Origin: UBA3263 sp964554665
GTDB taxonomy: Bacteria > Bacteroidota > Bacteroidia > Bacteroidales > Muribaculaceae
Direction: 5' to 3'
Length of the DNA: 11,310 nucleotides
Assembly: GCA_964554665.1 (NCBI GenBank)
Contig: CAZKPP010000069.1
Span: 1 to 11,310, forward strand
Position 1 is the stretch's first letter. Every line of letters begins with the position of its first letter. A model generated the notes under the pieces. The model was not told the origin of the DNA. It saw only the letters and a program-made list of their open reading frames with translations, and made no database searches. Of the stretch, positions 1 through 6,022 are shown piece after piece. The translations under genes were made by a program, and so were the position numbers.

Positions 1-718
1 GAGCGCCGAGAATGAAGTGGCGGAAGCCGAGAGCACCGGCCAGCGAGGGCTGTTCATCAACAATGCCGGCTTCTTTCTTGGCTTTTTGTTCTTCAAGAAT
101 GGGTTCGGGAAGTTTGGCGAGAGCCAGAACAACGAAGGCGAGCAGGAAGATGCCACCGGCAACGTAGAGAGCGGGACGGGCATCGATCAGCGAAGTTTCA
201 GCAGAAACGTTACCGATAAGGATACCAACGAAGATGGGGCAGATGGTAGCTGCAAGAGAGTTGCAGGTGCCACCGAACTGAATGAGCTGGTTGCCCTTGT
301 TGCCACCGCCACCGAGGGTGTTGAGCATGGGGTTAACAACGGTGTTGAGCATGCACATCGAGAAACCGGCTACGAGGGCGCCTACGATGTAAACGGCAAA
401 AATAGCGTTGTTGCTTTCAAGATAGCTGGAAGCGAACATGATGGCAACGCCGAGGATGCCGACGAGAACGGCGCTGATAGCCGAGAACTTGTAGCCGCGT
501 TTTTGCAGCAGCATACCGGCGGGGATACCCATGATTGCGTATGCGATGAAGTTGGCGGCGGCGCCGAGCTGGCTCTGGAAGTTGCTCAGACCGAGCTGGG
601 CTTTCAGAATAACGCCGAAGGGGTTTTGGAAACCGGTCACGAATGAAATCATCGCGAACAGGAAGAACATCACGATGATAGGCAGCGTGTAGTTCGGTTT
701 GCGAGCAGATGTCGACAT
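1..718 (-). CDS. FHS-family sugar MFS transporter (fucose/glucose/galactose permease-like), N-terminal part
   Basis: Starts with ATG at 718 and stays open for 239 codons to the window edge, so the C-terminal half is missing. The visible part reads as the first six or so membrane segments of a major facilitator protein: hydrophobic stretches near residues 13-30, 53-71, 79-97, 106-128, 155-170 and 185-201, followed by a charged cytoplasmic loop from about 203 to 222. The residues near 29-36 (GFQNPFGV) and the glycine-rich loop followed by GNQL near 136-144 resemble the FHS family (FucP, GluP), which imports fucose, glucose or galactose with protons across the inner membrane. The substrate cannot be told from this half. 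It has its own promoter-like box about 50 nt upstream and is probably transcribed separately from the DUF2490 gene. The family call is firm; any finer gene name is not. Confidence 0.85.
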   Translation of the reverse strand, partial: MSTSARKPNYTLPIIVMFFLFAMISFVTGFQNPFGVILKAQLGLSNFQSQLGAAANFIAYAIMGIPAGMLLQKRGYKFSAISAVLVGILGVAIMFASSYLESNNAIFAVYIVGALVAGFSMCMLNTVVNPMLNTLGGGGNKGNQLIQFGGTCNSLAATICPIFVGILIGNVSAETSLIDARPALYVAGGIFLLAFVVLALAKLPEPILEEQKAKKEAGIVDEQPSLAGALGFRHFILGA

Positions 719-770
719 AATTGGTTGTAAGTTTTTGTTAGGTATGAAAATTTTGGTTAATTAGCGGGTG

Positions 771-804
771 CAAATGTACAAAAAAATTTTAAAGGTCACT
801 GCAA
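771..804 (-). promoter_or_regulatory. sigma-ABfr-type promoter for the MFS transporter
   Basis: On the minus strand a perfect TAnnTTTG element (TACATTTG, 771-778) is followed by CACC. A TTG lies 23 nt upstream (802-804), at the long end of the accepted -33 spacing. An A4T7 tract abuts the -7 box. Transcription would start near 764-767, giving a leader of about 47-50 nt to the ATG at 718. The remaining bases of the 719-832 gap are AT-rich and show no other convincing signal. Confidence 0.65.
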
Positions 805-832
805 GTTTCGCCACAAATTTACCCAAACGGGT

Positions 833-1585
833 TTACATGGAGAACGAATAGCAGAGCCCGATGGTATGGCGCATATCGCCATCGTCGGCCTGCGCGCGGT
901 TGCAGTAGCGATAGAAAATCTCGGCTTTGTTGCGCTTGTTGATTTTATATTCGGTGCCGGCGGTCAGGCGCCACTTTTCGCAAAATGCGGCTCCGGTGAC
1001 TTCATCTTTGGTTTTGTTAACCTCGCGCAGCCGCGAGTAGAGCTCGAAGCCCGCAAAGGGAGTGAACCGGCATTTTTTATAGGGCTTATACTCGGCCTGC
1101 AGGCGCGAACGCAGCAGATGCTGCTCCTTGTGTCCAACGGTTTTGTTGCCAAAGGGAAAATCGCCGATAAACCGCGGCACGAGAAACGACGGCCGCGAGG
1201 TGAACTGATAGCGCTCGCGCAGCGAAAGCGACAGCAGCTTGGTGGGTTTCCACGAAAAAGTTGCCCCGACCGACACGCGATGCTTGTTGTTCCAGTAGGC
1301 GGGAATGGAATAGCCGTCTTTATTAACCTCGGCGAGCGACTGCGTTTGAATGAACTTATATGAGGCGCCGAACTTGAGCCACTTCAGAGGCTTCCAACCC
1401 AGGTCGGCTTCGATGCTCCATTGGTCGGTGTGCTGAAACCACTGCTGCGTGCGGTATTCAACTCCGGCACCGGCGCTCAGCGAGGCGGGCAGCTTGAACG
1501 ACGCATCGGCCCCGACAAGAAAAGTCTGGGAAACGCCTGCCAGCCAACAGCTGCAGAGCAGGAATATGAATCCTAAACGGCGCAT
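833..1585 (-). CDS. DUF2490 family outer-membrane-type beta-barrel protein
   Basis: A 250-residue protein with an N-terminal signal peptide (charged MRR, hydrophobic core to about residue 17, likely cleavage near residue 20). The mature part is rich in alternating aromatic and polar residues with repeated short amphipathic strands, and it ends in an aromatic-containing strand (CYSFSM), as expected for an outer-membrane beta-barrel. The pattern matches DUF2490, a family of unknown function common in Bacteroidota. Its ATG overlaps the stop codon of the upstream DUF4956 gene by one base (TAATG arrangement), so the two are almost certainly co-transcribed and translationally coupled. No catalytic residues are evident. 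A role at the cell surface linked to polyphosphate or another anionic polymer is only an inference from the neighbours. Confidence 0.75.
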   Translation of the reverse strand: MRRLGFIFLLCSCWLAGVSQTFLVGADASFKLPASLSAGAGVEYRTQQWFQHTDQWSIEADLGWKPLKWLKFGASYKFIQTQSLAEVNKDGYSIPAYWNNKHRVSVGATFSWKPTKLLSLSLRERYQFTSRPSFLVPRFIGDFPFGNKTVGHKEQHLLRSRLQAEYKPYKKCRFTPFAGFELYSRLREVNKTKDEVTGAAFCEKWRLTAGTEYKINKRNKAEIFYRYCNRAQADDGDMRHTIGLCYSFSM

Positions 1586-2283
1586 TATTGACCTTCTTTG
1601 GGGAATTTCACGAGGTTGTCGACCGTATTGGGGCCGGGGTCGGTTGGCAGGTAGTAGACCTTAAGCATGGCGGTGTCGCGCAAAAAGTCGATGTGGCCCA
1701 CCTCAACGCGCTGGATTGCAAGGCCGGTGCGTTTTTTAAGGTCGTCGATAAGCTCGTTATAGCGCTCGGGGGCGGTCATTTCAGGGCGGTCGTAGAGCAC
1801 GAGCTTGCAGGCAACGTGTTTAATCCACTTGTTGCTCTCGCAAAGCCATATCCAGCCGATAAACAGCACGTTGGCAACCAAGGCCTGCACCAGATGCGTT
1901 GCAAGGGCATTGATGACCGAAATCGCAATGATTACGAACAGATAGGTCATTTCGCGCACCGGCATCGACTCGGTCCTGTACCTGATAATGCCGAAAATGG
2001 CAAACAGGCCCAGCGCGAAGCCCACCTTGAGTTTAACGCCGCCAAGAAGGAATATCAGAAAGAAGATACTTACGGCAATCAGCGAGAAAGTGAAGTAATA
2101 ATCTTTGCGGCGGCTTTTGGGATAGTAAAGCAGATGAATAATGATGGTAACCACTATCGCATTGAATGCGAAGCGGATAAGCAGCTCCCACATGTCGACG
2201 GCATTAAAGCCCTGCGGGTCAATCAGCGACCAGAGCGAGTCCTTTGCGGCAGGCAGGCCGATCGGTTCATTGAGTTCTTCCAT
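1585..2283 (-). CDS. DUF4956 multi-pass membrane protein
   Basis: A 232-residue inner-membrane protein. Hydrophobic segments lie at about residues 34-53, 63-81, 87-101 and 113-147. A soluble, charged C-terminal domain follows from about 155. The conserved family signature is visible around residues 93-115 (FAIFGIIRYRTE followed by MPVREMTYLF), which is diagnostic of DUF4956. Members of this family are repeatedly found beside VTC-domain polyphosphate polymerase genes, and that is the case here: the VTC gene ends 12 nt upstream. Its stop overlaps the DUF2490 start by one base. A reasonable inference is that it anchors the VTC enzyme or works with it at the membrane, possibly in export of its product, but no reaction is established from sequence. 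Confidence 0.85.
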   Translation of the reverse strand: MEELNEPIGLPAAKDSLWSLIDPQGFNAVDMWELLIRFAFNAIVVTIIIHLLYYPKSRRKDYYFTFSLIAVSIFFLIFLLGGVKLKVGFALGLFAIFGIIRYRTESMPVREMTYLFVIIAISVINALATHLVQALVANVLFIGWIWLCESNKWIKHVACKLVLYDRPEMTAPERYNELIDDLKKRTGLAIQRVEVGHIDFLRDTAMLKVYYLPTDPGPNTVDNLVKFPKEGQ

Positions 2284-2295
2284 GATATGATTGAT

Positions 2296-3051
2296 TTAAA
2301 GTTTATTGGCAAGTTTTTTAACGTAGCGCAAGCGCTCGTTGAAACGGTTGGTTTTGAGGTTGGGATTGGTCAGGGCCATGCCGATGCAATATTTCGAGAA
2401 GCCGCTCTGATGAATGCGCAGCTGCTTGAGCAGGTCGAGAATAGGCGAGTGAGTCAGGCCGTCGCGCTTCACTTCGATAATCACCAGCGGGCCCATCGAC
2501 GCATCGCAGCCGGTCTGTTCGTTGTGGAACTTCAGGTCCATGTCGATAGTCAGGCGTTCGGTCATGGCATCGTTGACCAGCGTTATGCGCCGAAACTCAT
2601 TTGAGAGCTGCGGCAGCAGCTGATGGGCGCCATAAATCGACTTTTGAATCAGAAATACGCGATATTGCTCGCAATTGAGGTCGGGAGTGCGCTCGCCGCA
2701 CTGCATGCGCTTTTTGTCGGTGCGCCCTTTGTTGTTTTTGCGTTTTACTTCGAGGAACTGCACCCCGGAGCTTTCGTAGCGGCGCACGCGGATTTTCTGG
2801 CGCGACTTTTTGCCGCGGTGGTGCTGGGCATACATTTCGCACTCGGGGGTGTCGAAATAGAGCGTAGTATATGGCATCAGCTGCTTCCCTTCAATCTCTT
2901 GAATGGAGTAGCGGTCAACCGCCAGGGCAAGCAGGCGCTCCAGGCGGTCGAGAGTAGTGACGAATTTCGTGTCGACGCGATTCATGAGCTTAACCTTGCC
3001 CATCTGTTCAAGCGACACGGAGCGATACCCGCTCAAAACTTGCTCTAACAT
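2296..3051 (-). CDS. VTC-domain (CYTH/triphosphate tunnel) polyphosphate polymerase-like protein
   Basis: A 251-residue protein from the ATG at 3051. A TTG three codons further upstream (3060) is in frame, but it lies inside the promoter's -7 box and is less likely. The VTC fold has a tunnel lined with basic and acidic residues, and the expected motifs appear in order: NRVDTKF (24-30, Lys29), YFDTP (65-69), KIRVRRY (86-92, alternating Arg), FLEVKRK (99-105), FRRIT (153-157), RLTIDMDL (166-173), IIEVKRDG (191-198) and a late FSKY (218-221). In yeast Vtc4 such a tunnel polymerises polyphosphate from ATP, and bacterial members are annotated as polyphosphate polymerases. No transmembrane segment is present, so it is cytoplasmic and probably membrane-associated through the downstream DUF4956 protein. 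A different nucleotide-dependent activity within the CYTH superfamily remains possible. Confidence 0.85.
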   Translation of the reverse strand: MLEQVLSGYRSVSLEQMGKVKLMNRVDTKFVTTLDRLERLLALAVDRYSIQEIEGKQLMPYTTLYFDTPECEMYAQHHRGKKSRQKIRVRRYESSGVQFLEVKRKNNKGRTDKKRMQCGERTPDLNCEQYRVFLIQKSIYGAHQLLPQLSNEFRRITLVNDAMTERLTIDMDLKFHNEQTGCDASMGPLVIIEVKRDGLTHSPILDLLKQLRIHQSGFSKYCIGMALTNPNLKTNRFNERLRYVKKLANKL

Positions 3052-3057
3052 CACCGC

Positions 3058-3089
3058 CAAATTTACGAAACATTTTTGAAATAACCAAA
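3058..3089 (-). promoter_or_regulatory. Canonical sigma-ABfr promoter for the VTC-DUF4956-DUF2490 operon
   Basis: Reading the minus strand, TTTG (3086-3089) is followed after exactly 20 nt by TAAATTTG (3058-3065). This is a full match to the Bacteroidota -33/-7 consensus with optimal spacing. The last G of the -7 box is only 6 nt before the ATG at 3051, so transcription should start within a few bases of the start codon. Confidence 0.7.
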
Positions 3090-3090
3090 T

Positions 3091-3106
3091 CCCCGACCGT
3101 CAGGGG
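3091..3106 (-). terminator. Weak hairpin at the crcB stop codon
   Basis: On the minus strand a CCCC/GGGG stem, extended by GA/TC across a bulge, encloses a 3-nt loop. It is followed by a U-containing but interrupted tract (AUUUGGUUAUUU). The crcB TGA stop lies inside it. It could partly end crcB transcription before the VTC promoter, but it is short. Confidence 0.3.
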
Positions 3107-3483
3107 AGGGCTTTGAGGGCGAGGAAGCGGCCGGCAATCATGAGGGCGAGGCCGCCGGCAACGCTGACGGCAACGTAGGCTAAGGCGATTAGCATCTGGC
3201 CGCGGCCGGCAAGGGCGACGGCATCGGCGGCAAAGGTCGAGAAGGTGGTGAAGCCGCCACAAAAGCCGGTTACGAGCAGCAGCATCAGCGCGGGATTCAT
3301 CAGCTGGGCGCGCTCGGCAGCGCCAAGGAGCAAGCCGATGAGCAGGCAGCCGGCAAGATTGACGAGCATGGTTCCGGCCTGAGGGAAGGCGGCCCATAGG
3401 CCTGCCGACCAGCGGGTGAGCAGATAGCGCACGCAGCAGCCCGTGGCTCCACCGGCGGCAACAAGCAATAAGTTCTTAAACAT
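3100..3483 (-). CDS. crcB: Fluoride channel protein Fluc/CrcB
   Basis: 127 residues, the usual length for this family, with four hydrophobic segments (about 3-21, 37-56, 66-84 and 98-120). The hallmark motifs are present: a GxxG segment leading to RY at 11-20, GTMLVN at 37-42, and the signature GFCGGFTTFSTF at 73-84, whose Phe, Thr and Ser residues line the pore in studied homologues. CrcB forms an antiparallel dimer in the inner membrane and exports toxic fluoride. It is a single-gene form here, implying a homodimer. It begins about 10 nt downstream of the terminator-like hairpin after rplQ and has no visible promoter or fluoride riboswitch of its own in the 71-nt gap. Expression by read-through from the ribosomal operon is therefore likely. 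Confidence 0.93.
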   Translation of the reverse strand: MFKNLLLVAAGGATGCCVRYLLTRWSAGLWAAFPQAGTMLVNLAGCLLIGLLLGAAERAQLMNPALMLLLVTGFCGGFTTFSTFAADAVALAGRGQMLIALAYVAVSVAGGLALMIAGRFLALKALP

Positions 3484-3493
3484 AAGGTGAGTT

Positions 3494-3533
3494 CAGAAAA
3501 TAGTGCGGGGCCACGCATTTGCGCAGCCCCGCA
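3494..3533 (-). terminator. Intrinsic terminator at the end of the ribosomal operon
   Basis: In the minus-strand transcript a 13-bp stem (arms 3521-3533 and 3504-3516, with two G-U type pairs in the inner part) closes a 4-nt AAAT loop. It is followed by CUAUUUUCUG. The stem is very GC-rich (GCGGGGC against GCCCCGC). Its position 21 nt after the rplQ stop fits the 3' end of the S10-spc-alpha transcript. The U-tract is short, so some read-through into crcB is plausible. Confidence 0.7.
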
Positions 3534-3554
3534 TCGGATTTGTCAAGCGAAGAA

Positions 3555-4046
3555 TTACTCGGCCTTGGGCTCTTCAGCTGCGGGAGCTTCAACGGGAGCT
3601 GCTTCAGCGGCTGCGGTTGCGCTCTTTTTGCGCGAGCGGCGGGTGCGGGTTTTCTTGGTGTCGGCCTTCTTGGCGTCAAGGAGGGCCTGGTTGTAGTCTA
3701 CCAGCTCGATGAAACACATCTGAGCGTTGTCGCCCAGGCGGTTGCCGGTTTTCAGGATGCGGGTGTAGCCACCGGGACGGTCGGCAATCTTCTGCGAGAT
3801 TTCGCGGAAGAGTTCAGAAACGGCATATTTGTTCTGAAGGTAGGAGAAAACGAGGCGACGGTTGGCCATGTTGTCCTCCTTGGAGCGGTTGATCAGGGGC
3901 TCGGCATACATGCGCAGGGCCTTGGCTTTGGCCAGGGTGGTGAAGATGCGCTTGTGCATGATCAGCGAGATGGTCATGTTAGCCAGCAGGGCGTCGCGAT
4001 GGCCCTTTTTGCGGCTGAGATGGTTGAATTTTTTATTGTGTCTCAT
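3555..4046 (-). CDS. rplQ: Large ribosomal subunit protein L17
   Basis: 163 residues. The first ~120 match bacterial L17, beginning MRHNKKFNHLSRKKGHRDAL and including a KRIFTTLAKAKALR segment. L17 binds 23S rRNA near the peptide exit tunnel. The family is about 120-130 residues in Escherichia coli. Here a tail is added: a Lys/Arg-rich stretch at about 126-144 followed by a low-complexity Ala/Glu/Pro end, a form I associate with Bacteroidota. It is the last gene of the ribosomal cluster, starting 8 nt after the rpoA stop, the arrangement seen in most bacteria. A strong hairpin follows it. Confidence 0.97.
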   Translation of the reverse strand: MRHNKKFNHLSRKKGHRDALLANMTISLIMHKRIFTTLAKAKALRMYAEPLINRSKEDNMANRRLVFSYLQNKYAVSELFREISQKIADRPGGYTRILKTGNRLGDNAQMCFIELVDYNQALLDAKKADTKKTRTRRSRKKSATAAAEAAPVEAPAAEEPKAE

Positions 4047-4054
4047 CTTTGGAT

Positions 4055-5047
4055 TTACTCTTTGTCTAATTTATATTTGGAGATGTCCATGCCGAACGAG
4101 AGGTCCAGGCGCAGCAGCAGGTCGTCGAGCTCGGTGAGCGACTTTTTGCCGAAGTTGCGGAATTTGAGCAGGTCGTTTTTGTTGAACTTAACCAGGTCGC
4201 CGAGGGTTTCGACTTCGGCCGACTTGAGGCAGTTGAGGGCGCGAACGCTCAGTTCCATGTCAACGAGTTTGGTTTTCAGCAGCTGACGCATTTTAAGAAC
4301 TTCTTCATCGAATTCGTCGGTGTCGGTTTCTTCGGGGGCCTCAAGAGTGATGCGTTCGTCGCTGAAGAGCATGAAGTGCTGAATCAGGATTTTGGCAGCT
4401 TCTTTCAGGGCAACCTGGGGCTGGATAGAACCGTTGGTGGTGATTTCAATGATGAGTTTCTCGTAGTCGGTCTTCTGGTCTACACGGAAGTTCTCTACGG
4501 TGTACTTCACGTTTTTGATGGGGGTGTAGATCGAGTCGATGGCGATGATGTTAACATCGTCCTGGGGCACGATCTGCTCGTCGGCGGGAGTCCAGCCGCG
4601 GCCCTTGTTAACGGTGAAGTCAAGGGTAAAGGTTGCAGAGGGGTCGAGGTGGCAGATAACCAACTCGGGGTTGAGTACTTTGAAGCCGTTGAGGGCTTTG
4701 CCAAGCTGGCCGGCGGTGAGTACATCCTGGCCACTAACGGTCAGCGATGCTTTTTCGTCGTCGGTGTCTTCAACAATCTGCTTGAGGTCAACCTTCTTGA
4801 GGTTAAGGATGATGTTGGTAACGTCTTCCTTAACGCCGGGAATGGTGTCGAACTCGTGGAGCACGCCATTGATTCGGATCGAAGAGATGGCGTAGCCTTC
4901 GAGTGAGGAAAGCAGAATGCGACGCAGGGCGTTGCCGATTGTAATACCGTAGCCGGGCTCCAATGGCTTGAACTCGAATTTGCCGAAGTTGTTGTCATTT
5001 TCGAGCATGACAACTTTATCGGGCTTTTGGAAAGATAATATAGCCAT
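4055..5047 (-). CDS. rpoA: DNA-directed RNA polymerase subunit alpha
   Basis: 330 residues, full length. The N-terminal domain (about 1-235) drives dimerisation and assembly of the beta subunits and carries the conserved EPGYGITIGNALRRILLSSL segment near 30-49. After an acidic linker (about 238-250, rich in Asp and Glu) comes the C-terminal domain (about 265-320) with VRALNCLK and the FGKKSLTEL helix-hairpin-helix. Arg269 and Asn272 align with E. coli Arg265 and Asn268, the residues that contact promoter UP-element DNA, so that function is probably retained. It sits in the standard rpsD-rpoA-rplQ order, 23 nt after rpsD. Confidence 0.98.
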   Translation of the reverse strand: MAILSFQKPDKVVMLENDNNFGKFEFKPLEPGYGITIGNALRRILLSSLEGYAISSIRINGVLHEFDTIPGVKEDVTNIILNLKKVDLKQIVEDTDDEKASLTVSGQDVLTAGQLGKALNGFKVLNPELVICHLDPSATFTLDFTVNKGRGWTPADEQIVPQDDVNIIAIDSIYTPIKNVKYTVENFRVDQKTDYEKLIIEITTNGSIQPQVALKEAAKILIQHFMLFSDERITLEAPEETDTDEFDEEVLKMRQLLKTKLVDMELSVRALNCLKSAEVETLGDLVKFNKNDLLKFRNFGKKSLTELDDLLLRLDLSFGMDISKYKLDKE

Positions 5048-5070
5048 AGGACTGGGTAGATATTAACGGT

Positions 5071-5676
5071 TTACTTAGAATAGAGTTCGACGATGAGCTG
5101 TTCCTTGATGTTTTCAGGAATATCGGCGCGATCGGGAGTGTGGAGGAACTTGCCGCTCTTGGTGGCTTCGTCCCATTCGATCCAGGGATATTTGGCGTGG
5201 TTGAAACCGGCGAGGTTATCGGCGATAACTTCGAGCGATTTGCTCTTTTCGCGAACGCCGACAACAGTGCCGGGTTCTACGTGGTAGGAGGGGATGTTAA
5301 CAACCTTGCCGTTAACAACGATGTGGCGGTGGAGCACCATCTGGCGGGCTGCGGCGCGGGTGGGAGCGATGCCCAGACGGTAAACTACGTTGTCGAGGCG
5401 GCTTTCGAGGAGCTGGAGCAGAACCTCACCGGTAATGCCTTTGGTGCGCTCAGCTTTTTCGAAGAGGTTGCGGAACTGACGTTCCAGAACGCCGTAGGTG
5501 TATTTGGCTTTCTGCTTTTCGCGCAGCTGGGTGCCATATTCCGAAGTTTTGCGGCGACGGTTTTGACCGTGCTGACCGGGAGGGAAGTTTCTTCTTTCAA
5601 GAACTTTGTCGGGGCCAAAGATGGCTTCACCGAATTTGCGGGCGATTTTGGTCTTAGGACCGGTATATCTTGCCAT
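5071..5676 (-). CDS. rpsD: Small ribosomal subunit protein S4
   Basis: 201 residues with the N-terminal globular region and the S4 RNA-binding domain at about 91-140 (ESRLDNVVYRLG through VNGKVVNIPSY). S4 nucleates assembly of the 30S body on 16S rRNA. The protein contains no cysteine, so it is the zinc-independent form without the N-terminal four-Cys site found in some other lineages. The start is the ATG at 5676 (MARYTGPK), preceded by an A-rich leader (UAAACACAAA). In E. coli, S4 is the translational repressor of the alpha operon. Here rpsD is separated from rpsK by an unusually long 346-nt spacer, which makes a regulatory leader conceivable but unproven. Confidence 0.97.
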   Translation of the reverse strand: MARYTGPKTKIARKFGEAIFGPDKVLERRNFPPGQHGQNRRRKTSEYGTQLREKQKAKYTYGVLERQFRNLFEKAERTKGITGEVLLQLLESRLDNVVYRLGIAPTRAAARQMVLHRHIVVNGKVVNIPSYHVEPGTVVGVREKSKSLEVIADNLAGFNHAKYPWIEWDEATKSGKFLHTPDRADIPENIKEQLIVELYSK

Positions 5677-5881
5677 TTTGTGTTTAGAAAGTGAAGTTTT
5701 TTAGTAATTGGAGTTTATAAGTTGGCGGGGCAAAGGAGATTCGTGTCGGTTCGGGAGCCGGAGGCAGAAACGTCGCCGCGAGCCGAAGCCGGAGCTATGC
5801 CGACCGGTGCGGTGGGGGCCGGTAGCCAATGAGTCAGCCGCGACCGTTGAGAGGGAAAGTGTGTTGTCATCTATTAACGGT

Positions 5882-5889
5882 CAAAATTA
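5882..5889 (-). promoter_or_regulatory. Possible weak -7 element within the rpsK-rpsD spacer
   Basis: TAATTTTG on the minus strand matches TAnnTTTG, but no TTG lies 17-23 nt upstream and no AT tract precedes it. If real, it would give a separate transcript for rpsD-rpoA-rplQ. It may be a chance match. Confidence 0.25.
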
Positions 5890-5970
5890 ATTCTCAAAGG
5901 CTGGTGACCCGCTTTGGGCAGTGGGTTGGGGTCGTTTCTGAGTGTCGCGGCTTGCCTGAAGAGCCGAAAC

Positions 5971-5992
5971 TCATTCCCCCGCCGGGGAATGA
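5971..5992 (-). repeat. Perfect 9-bp inverted repeat (hairpin) after rpsK
   Basis: Arms TCATTCCCC and GGGGAATGA flank a 4-base loop, beginning 31 nt after the rpsK stop codon. No U-tract follows in the transcript direction, so it is not a typical intrinsic terminator. It could be an RNA stability or processing hairpin, or part of a larger fold. Confidence 0.7.
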
Positions 5993-6022
5993 AGGGTTGG
6001 TTGGCCGAAGGGGGCGCGATTA

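Larger units (their letters stand above)
5677..6022 (-). other. 346-nt non-coding rpsK-rpsD spacer with inverted repeats
   Basis: No coding region is convincing on either strand. In the transcript (minus strand) I see several pairings. The first is a perfect 9-bp hairpin with a 4-nt loop (arms 5984-5992 and 5971-5979). The second is a 7-bp GACCGTT/AACGGTC pairing (5876-5882 with 5842-5848). The third is a hairpin with arms 5817-5826 and 5794-5805, ten pairs with a 2-nt bulge, including a G-U pair that works only in the minus-strand RNA. The fourth is a 9-bp long-range match between 5944-5952 and 5836-5844. The last 50 nt before rpsD are AU-rich and unstructured. All other gaps in the cluster are at most 51 nt. 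It may be a structured leader, an RNA processing region, or drifting spacer. Confidence 0.5.

Noticed and set aside
17..646. Plus-strand open frame opposite the MFS transporter
   Set aside because: The translation is low-complexity Glu/Gly/Asn-rich. The minus-strand frame gives a clear membrane transporter across the same bases.
814..821. TAAATTTG match on the minus strand just after the DUF2490 gene
   Set aside because: It fits TAnnTTTG but has no -33 element at usable spacing. The downstream box at 771-778 is better placed for the transporter gene.
821..832. Small hairpin after the DUF2490 stop as a terminator
   Set aside because: The stem is only 4 bp and no U-tract follows. It is too weak to call.
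1588..2604. Long open frame on the plus strand (about 338 codons) across two minus-strand genes
   Set aside because: It spans the DUF4956 gene, the gap and part of the VTC gene in antisense, and its translation has no recognisable domain. The minus-strand genes are strongly supported. High G+C at codon third positions explains such antisense openness.
3484..3554. Fluoride riboswitch upstream of crcB
   Set aside because: The gap is mostly occupied by the terminator hairpin, and I cannot find the conserved crcB-motif pseudoknot segments.
5708..5890. Short plus-strand open frames in the rpsK-rpsD spacer
   Set aside because: They are Arg/Gly/Ser-rich, have no family resemblance and run against the direction of every gene in the window.
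5894..5974. 26-codon minus-strand frame in the rpsK-rpsD spacer (possible leader peptide)
   Set aside because: Its ATG lies inside the perfect hairpin, and it has no regulatory codon run or family similarity. An ORF of this length is expected by chance.
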